This document shows positions 24,009-26,976 of a DNA stretch of 26,976 bases, piece after piece; the stretch's first letter is position 1; the number at the start of each line of letters is the position of its first letter. The stretch covers positions 1 to 26,976 of the forward strand of contig CAZMTP010000019.1 in assembly GCA_964569185.1 (NCBI GenBank), given 5' to 3'. Under the pieces are notes generated by a model. The model was not told the origin of the DNA. It ran no database searches and was given only the letters and a program-made list of their open reading frames with translations. The translations under genes were made by a program, and so were the position numbers. Source of the stretch: DATIJP01 sp964569185 (lineage in GTDB: Bacteria > Chlamydiota > Chlamydiia > Chlamydiales > Rhabdochlamydiaceae).

Positions 24009-24989
24009 ATGGTCCTTGTAGAAGAATTTTTCAAACGCTATCAACATCTCTTAGATCTTAAACAGATCACAGGAGCACAAGGGCTGCAAAGACGTATTAA
24101 ACGTCCAGAGCTGCAGCGCCCTGGTCTCGTTTTAGCCGGCTACTTTAAAAATTTTGTACGCGAAAGGATGCTGCTTTTTGGAAATATGGAGATTCTTTAT
24201 TTAAAAGATCTCAATATCAATGTAAGAACAGAACGGCTCAAGGCCATTTTAACAAAAGAGCTTCCTGCTGTGATTGCCGCAGGACGCCACCAGCCTCCTA
24301 AAGAACTCATCGCGCTTTGCGAAGAGCGCCATATTCCTCTTTTTCGCACATCAAAACCGACGATGGACGTATTTTCTAAAATGACGATCCTATTGGGCGA
24401 AGAATTTTCACCACATACCACATGCCATGGAACATTTATCGAAGCATTTGGTGTGGGTGTTCTCATCCAAGGGGATTCATCCATTGGAAAAAGTGAATCT
24501 GCGCTCGGACTTATTGAAAGAGGCCATCGTCTGATTTCTGATGATGTGGTAAGAGTCAAGCTGCGCAAGAACGATTTTCTTGAAGGCTCCGGGCCGGAAC
24601 TGACCCGCCACATGATGGAAATTCGTGGGATTGGCATCATTAATGTGGCCCATCTATACGGCGCTGTCTGTGTGCGCGATGCCAAACGCCTCGACATCAT
24701 TGTGAAATTAGAAGAGTGGAATAGTCAGTTTTTTTATGATCGGATTGGACTAGATGAAAAATATTTCTCTTTACTAGGAGTCAATCTTCCTTATTATATT
24801 CTGCCCGTTAAACCAGGACGTGATGTGGTGCTACTCATTGAAACGATTGTTTTAAATCATCGGCTTAAAGAAATGGGGTACAATTCAGCTAAAGAGTTTA
24901 ATGTGAAATTATTGGAAACGATTTCAAAAAAAGTCTCCCCGAGAAAAAGGAACATAAAAAGTGAAACTCCAGCGGAAAGTAAAAATTAA
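24009..24989 (+). CDS. hprK: HPr kinase/phosphorylase
   Basis: Bifunctional enzyme that phosphorylates, and dephosphorylates by phosphorolysis, the regulatory serine of HPr. It has 326 residues: an N-terminal Mur-ligase-like domain (1-130) and a C-terminal P-loop kinase domain. Visible motifs are catalytic H140 (CHGTFIEAFG), Walker A GDSSIGKSE (155-163), DD at 178-179 (RLISDDVV) and the family signature MEIRGIGIINV (203-213). The Walker A has Ser158 where the usual sequence is GDSGxGKS. The P-loop glycines G155 and G160 and K161 remain, so activity is likely. The C-terminal 25 residues are basic and probably disordered. The last 29 bp overlap ptsH, its substrate gene. Confidence 0.95.
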   Translation: MVLVEEFFKRYQHLLDLKQITGAQGLQRRIKRPELQRPGLVLAGYFKNFVRERMLLFGNMEILYLKDLNINVRTERLKAILTKELPAVIAAGRHQPPKELIALCEERHIPLFRTSKPTMDVFSKMTILLGEEFSPHTTCHGTFIEAFGVGVLIQGDSSIGKSESALGLIERGHRLISDDVVRVKLRKNDFLEGSGPELTRHMMEIRGIGIINVAHLYGAVCVRDAKRLDIIVKLEEWNSQFFYDRIGLDEKYFSLLGVNLPYYILPVKPGRDVVLLIETIVLNHRLKEMGYNSAKEFNVKLLETISKKVSPRKRNIKSETPAESKN

Positions 24990-25242
24990 AAATGGATTGG
25001 GGTTGCATGCGCGTCCTGCCACTTCCATTGCAAAATTATTACAAAAATTTAAAGCATCTGTCACCTTCACTTATCGTCATGAATCGGTGAATGCGCGCAG
25101 CATCATGAGTATTTTAATGCTAGCAGCAAATAAAAATTCACAAATTATTATCACCTGTGATGGGGAAGATGCCCAAGAGGCGATGGATTCTCTTGTAGAA
25201 GCTTTTGAAAAGCGTTTTGGAGAGGATCATGTCTCTAAATGA
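24961..25242 (+). CDS. ptsH: Phosphocarrier protein HPr
   Basis: Small PTS phosphocarrier, 93 residues. The catalytic histidine is H16 in GLGLHARPAT, phosphorylated by enzyme I. The regulatory serine is S47 in NARSIMS (family NAKSIMG), the target of HprK encoded just upstream. The fold-typical C-terminal helix EDAQEAMDSLVEAFEKRF is present. The start is GTG at 24961, with AAGGA 9 nt upstream lying inside hprK (29-bp overlap). The stop lies inside ptsI (14-bp overlap). No EII sugar permease is present in the window, so the carrier may serve regulation or a partner encoded elsewhere. Confidence 0.96.
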   Translation: MKLQRKVKIKNGLGLHARPATSIAKLLQKFKASVTFTYRHESVNARSIMSILMLAANKNSQIIITCDGEDAQEAMDSLVEAFEKRFGEDHVSK

Positions 25243-26965
25243 ATTTTTATTAGAAGGAGAGTCTGTCAGCGAAGGAATTGCAATTGGCATTGCTTTTTTT
25301 TGGCCACTTTCCACAGAGGAAGAGGTACCAGAATTTCCCATCACTATTGGAGAGGTGGATACTGAGATTTCGCGCTACCGCAGAGCCCTTTTTTCTAGTA
25401 AAGAAGACCTGCGCCTTTTGCAAAAAAATCTTGAGACGGAAGAAGCGCCTGAAGCGATCACTCTGATTGATACGCATATCCAGATGCTCGATGACCCTCT
25501 GATTACCACCCATGTGGAAGATAAGATCCGTGTGATGTTGCAGAATACCGAATCTGTTTTCCGCTCTGTGATTAAAGATTATGAGAAACAGTTTTTTGAA
25601 CAAAATACCGATTCTTTTTTTCATGAAAGATATGTGGATGTTCTCGATATTTCAAAACGGATTTTAGGCCACCTTGGAAATCGCCCGGAGCTCAATTTTG
25701 ATATCCCTTCTGGAGCTGTAGTGTTCGCTAGAGAGCTCACACCATCACATACAGCGGCGGCCACATGCAGCAAAAGCCTTGGTTTTGTGACCCACAAAGG
25801 GGGCGGAAATTCCCATTCTGCTTTAATTGCCCGTGCCAAAGGGCTTCCTTTTGTTTCTAATATTATGCTCCCTAATGTAGAAGAGGTGCAGGGAAAGTGT
25901 GTGATCGTCAATGGATTTACGGGGCAGGTCATTATTAATCCCGATGAAACGACATTAAAAGCGCACCGGACTCTAAGAAAGCAATATTTGACACGTGATA
26001 AGAAATTTAAAGAGGAAAACAATCTTCCTCCAGAGACAGAAGACGGCTTTTCCGTGCACCTTTTTTCAAATGTGGGGAATGTAGAAGAATTGGAGGAATT
26101 TCCCTATGCCACTTCAGGCATTGGGCTGTTTCGTTCTGAATATCTTTTTTTACAAAACGGCTCTTTTTTTCCTTCAGAAGAGCAGCAATATCTTGCCTAT
26201 AAACAATTAGTGGAAAAAGCCAAAGATTTCCCTATTGTGATTCGGGTCTTTGATATTGGCGGCGATAAAAATCCTGAATTTTTTGTGGGGCAAGAGAAAG
26301 AATCCAATCCCGTTCTTGGGTGCCGCGGCATCCGTTTTTTGCTAAAAAATAAACCATTTTTTAAAACGCAATTGCGTGCGCTTTTCCGTATTGCGTTAGA
26401 GGGAGAGATCCACATTTTGCTGCCGCTTATTTCTGACTTGGAAGAGGTCAAAGAGTCCAAAAGATTGATTAAAGAGGTGAAACAGGAATTGACAAGGGAA
26501 GGAATCGCTTTCAAGAAAAAGATTCCTTTGGGATGTATGATTGAAGTGCCCTCTGCTGTGATGATCTGTGAAGAGATCGCCGCGCAGTGCGATTTTTTAT
26601 CATTAGGGACCAACGATTTAGTACAGTATACATTGGGAGTGGACCGCAGCAATCCTGCCATGAACCATCTTTGTTATCCTGCCCATCCGAGTGTGTTGCG
26701 TATGATTAAAATGGTCGTGGTGGCTGCCGAGCGCCAACAGATCCCCCTGGCGATTTGTGGAGAAATGGCTTCCAATCCACTTTTTACTCCACTTCTTCTA
26801 GGGCTAGGATTAAAAGAATTTTCTTGCGCGCTCCGTTATATCCCAATGATCAAAAGAACGATTCGAAAATGCAATATGGTTAAAGTATATGCATTAGCCG
26901 AGCGGGCGCTGCAATTGCACGATTCAGCAGAAATTGCACAATTACTTAAGGATTTTAATGATTAG
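25229..26965 (+). CDS. ptsI: PTS enzyme I (PEP-protein phosphotransferase)
   Basis: Cytoplasmic enzyme that takes phosphate from phosphoenolpyruvate and passes it to HPr, 578 residues, full length for enzyme I. The phosphohistidine domain has H196 in GGGNSHSALIARAKGLP (family GGxTSHxAIxAR). The HPr-binding helical domain lies within residues 30-140. The PEP-binding TIM barrel holds FRSEYLFL, GCRGIRF, the metal-site segment GCMIEVPSAV, LGTNDLVQYTLGVDR and the catalytic C510 in ICGEMA. The ATG at 25229 was chosen because GGAGAGG lies just upstream. A TTG at 25205 in the same frame would add eight residues from within ptsH and is less likely. It overlaps ptsH by 14 bp and ends 11 bp before the window edge. 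Confidence 0.96.
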   Translation: MSLNEFLLEGESVSEGIAIGIAFFWPLSTEEEVPEFPITIGEVDTEISRYRRALFSSKEDLRLLQKNLETEEAPEAITLIDTHIQMLDDPLITTHVEDKIRVMLQNTESVFRSVIKDYEKQFFEQNTDSFFHERYVDVLDISKRILGHLGNRPELNFDIPSGAVVFARELTPSHTAAATCSKSLGFVTHKGGGNSHSALIARAKGLPFVSNIMLPNVEEVQGKCVIVNGFTGQVIINPDETTLKAHRTLRKQYLTRDKKFKEENNLPPETEDGFSVHLFSNVGNVEELEEFPYATSGIGLFRSEYLFLQNGSFFPSEEQQYLAYKQLVEKAKDFPIVIRVFDIGGDKNPEFFVGQEKESNPVLGCRGIRFLLKNKPFFKTQLRALFRIALEGEIHILLPLISDLEEVKESKRLIKEVKQELTREGIAFKKKIPLGCMIEVPSAVMICEEIAAQCDFLSLGTNDLVQYTLGVDRSNPAMNHLCYPAHPSVLRMIKMVVVAAERQQIPLAICGEMASNPLFTPLLLGLGLKEFSCALRYIPMIKRTIRKCNMVKVYALAERALQLHDSAEIAQLLKDFND

Positions 26966-26976
26966 AAGTTCATTCC

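Noticed and set aside
25205..25228. TTG start giving ptsI eight extra residues
   Set aside because: ATG 25229 has a better ribosome site, and the added residues fall inside ptsH.

Overview
The window looks like chromosomal DNA of an environmental (Parachlamydiales-type) member of the Chlamydiae. From memory of Chlamydia trachomatis gene order, P-type ATPase / VIT1-CCC1-like protein / serS matches CT727-CT728-CT729. The single-chain 2-oxoacid dehydrogenase E1 alpha-beta fusion (CT340 type), comEC (CT339), ptsH and ptsI (CT337-CT336) follow a second conserved chlamydial block. Genes absent from or unusual in Chlamydiaceae (NDH-2, a toxin-antitoxin pair, a receiver-MBL fusion, a large NAD-glutamate dehydrogenase) and the moderate G+C content, estimated by eye, suggest an amoeba-associated lineage such as Waddlia or a relative. 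This is inference; no database was searched.

Layout. 39-3113 (-): large NAD-dependent glutamate dehydrogenase. 3195-8478 (-): a tightly packed four-gene run transcribed serS, M18 aminopeptidase, VIT1/CCC1-like membrane protein, P1B-4-type metal ATPase, with junctions of 13-bp overlap, 0-bp gap and 4-bp overlap. 8541-8578 is a clear rho-independent terminator closing the next leftward gene. 8598-11290: two TM-plus-coiled-coil proteins of unknown function (inclusion-membrane-protein-like) on either side of an MFS exporter. 11470-14660 (+): a UPF0158-like protein with an AT-hook and a basic tail, coupled by ATGA to the fused E1 gene. A long palindrome (14673-14769) follows.

14778-15899: a small helical protein and a divergent YycJ/WalJ-like MBL hydrolase. 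15904-16430 (-): RelE-like toxin and RHH antitoxin with a readable promoter and operator. 16643-20988 (-): uppP, ftsK and a receiver-MBL fusion joined by two 8-bp overlaps. 21000-21076 (-): tRNA-His. 21092-23918 (-): comEC-like channel and type II NADH dehydrogenase. 24009-26965 (+): hprK, ptsH and ptsI, all overlapping.

Together the metabolic genes make and use NADH (glutamate dehydrogenase, E1 fusion, NDH-2), move metal ions (VIT and ATPase), support peptidoglycan and chromosome segregation (UppP, FtsK) and form a PTS phosphorelay with no sugar permease in view. The least explained items are the AT-hook protein, the Inc-like pair, the receiver-MBL fusion, the CAGGAT palindrome and two heptamer tandem repeats that share an ATGAA core. 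No stretch longer than 300 bp lacks a gene.
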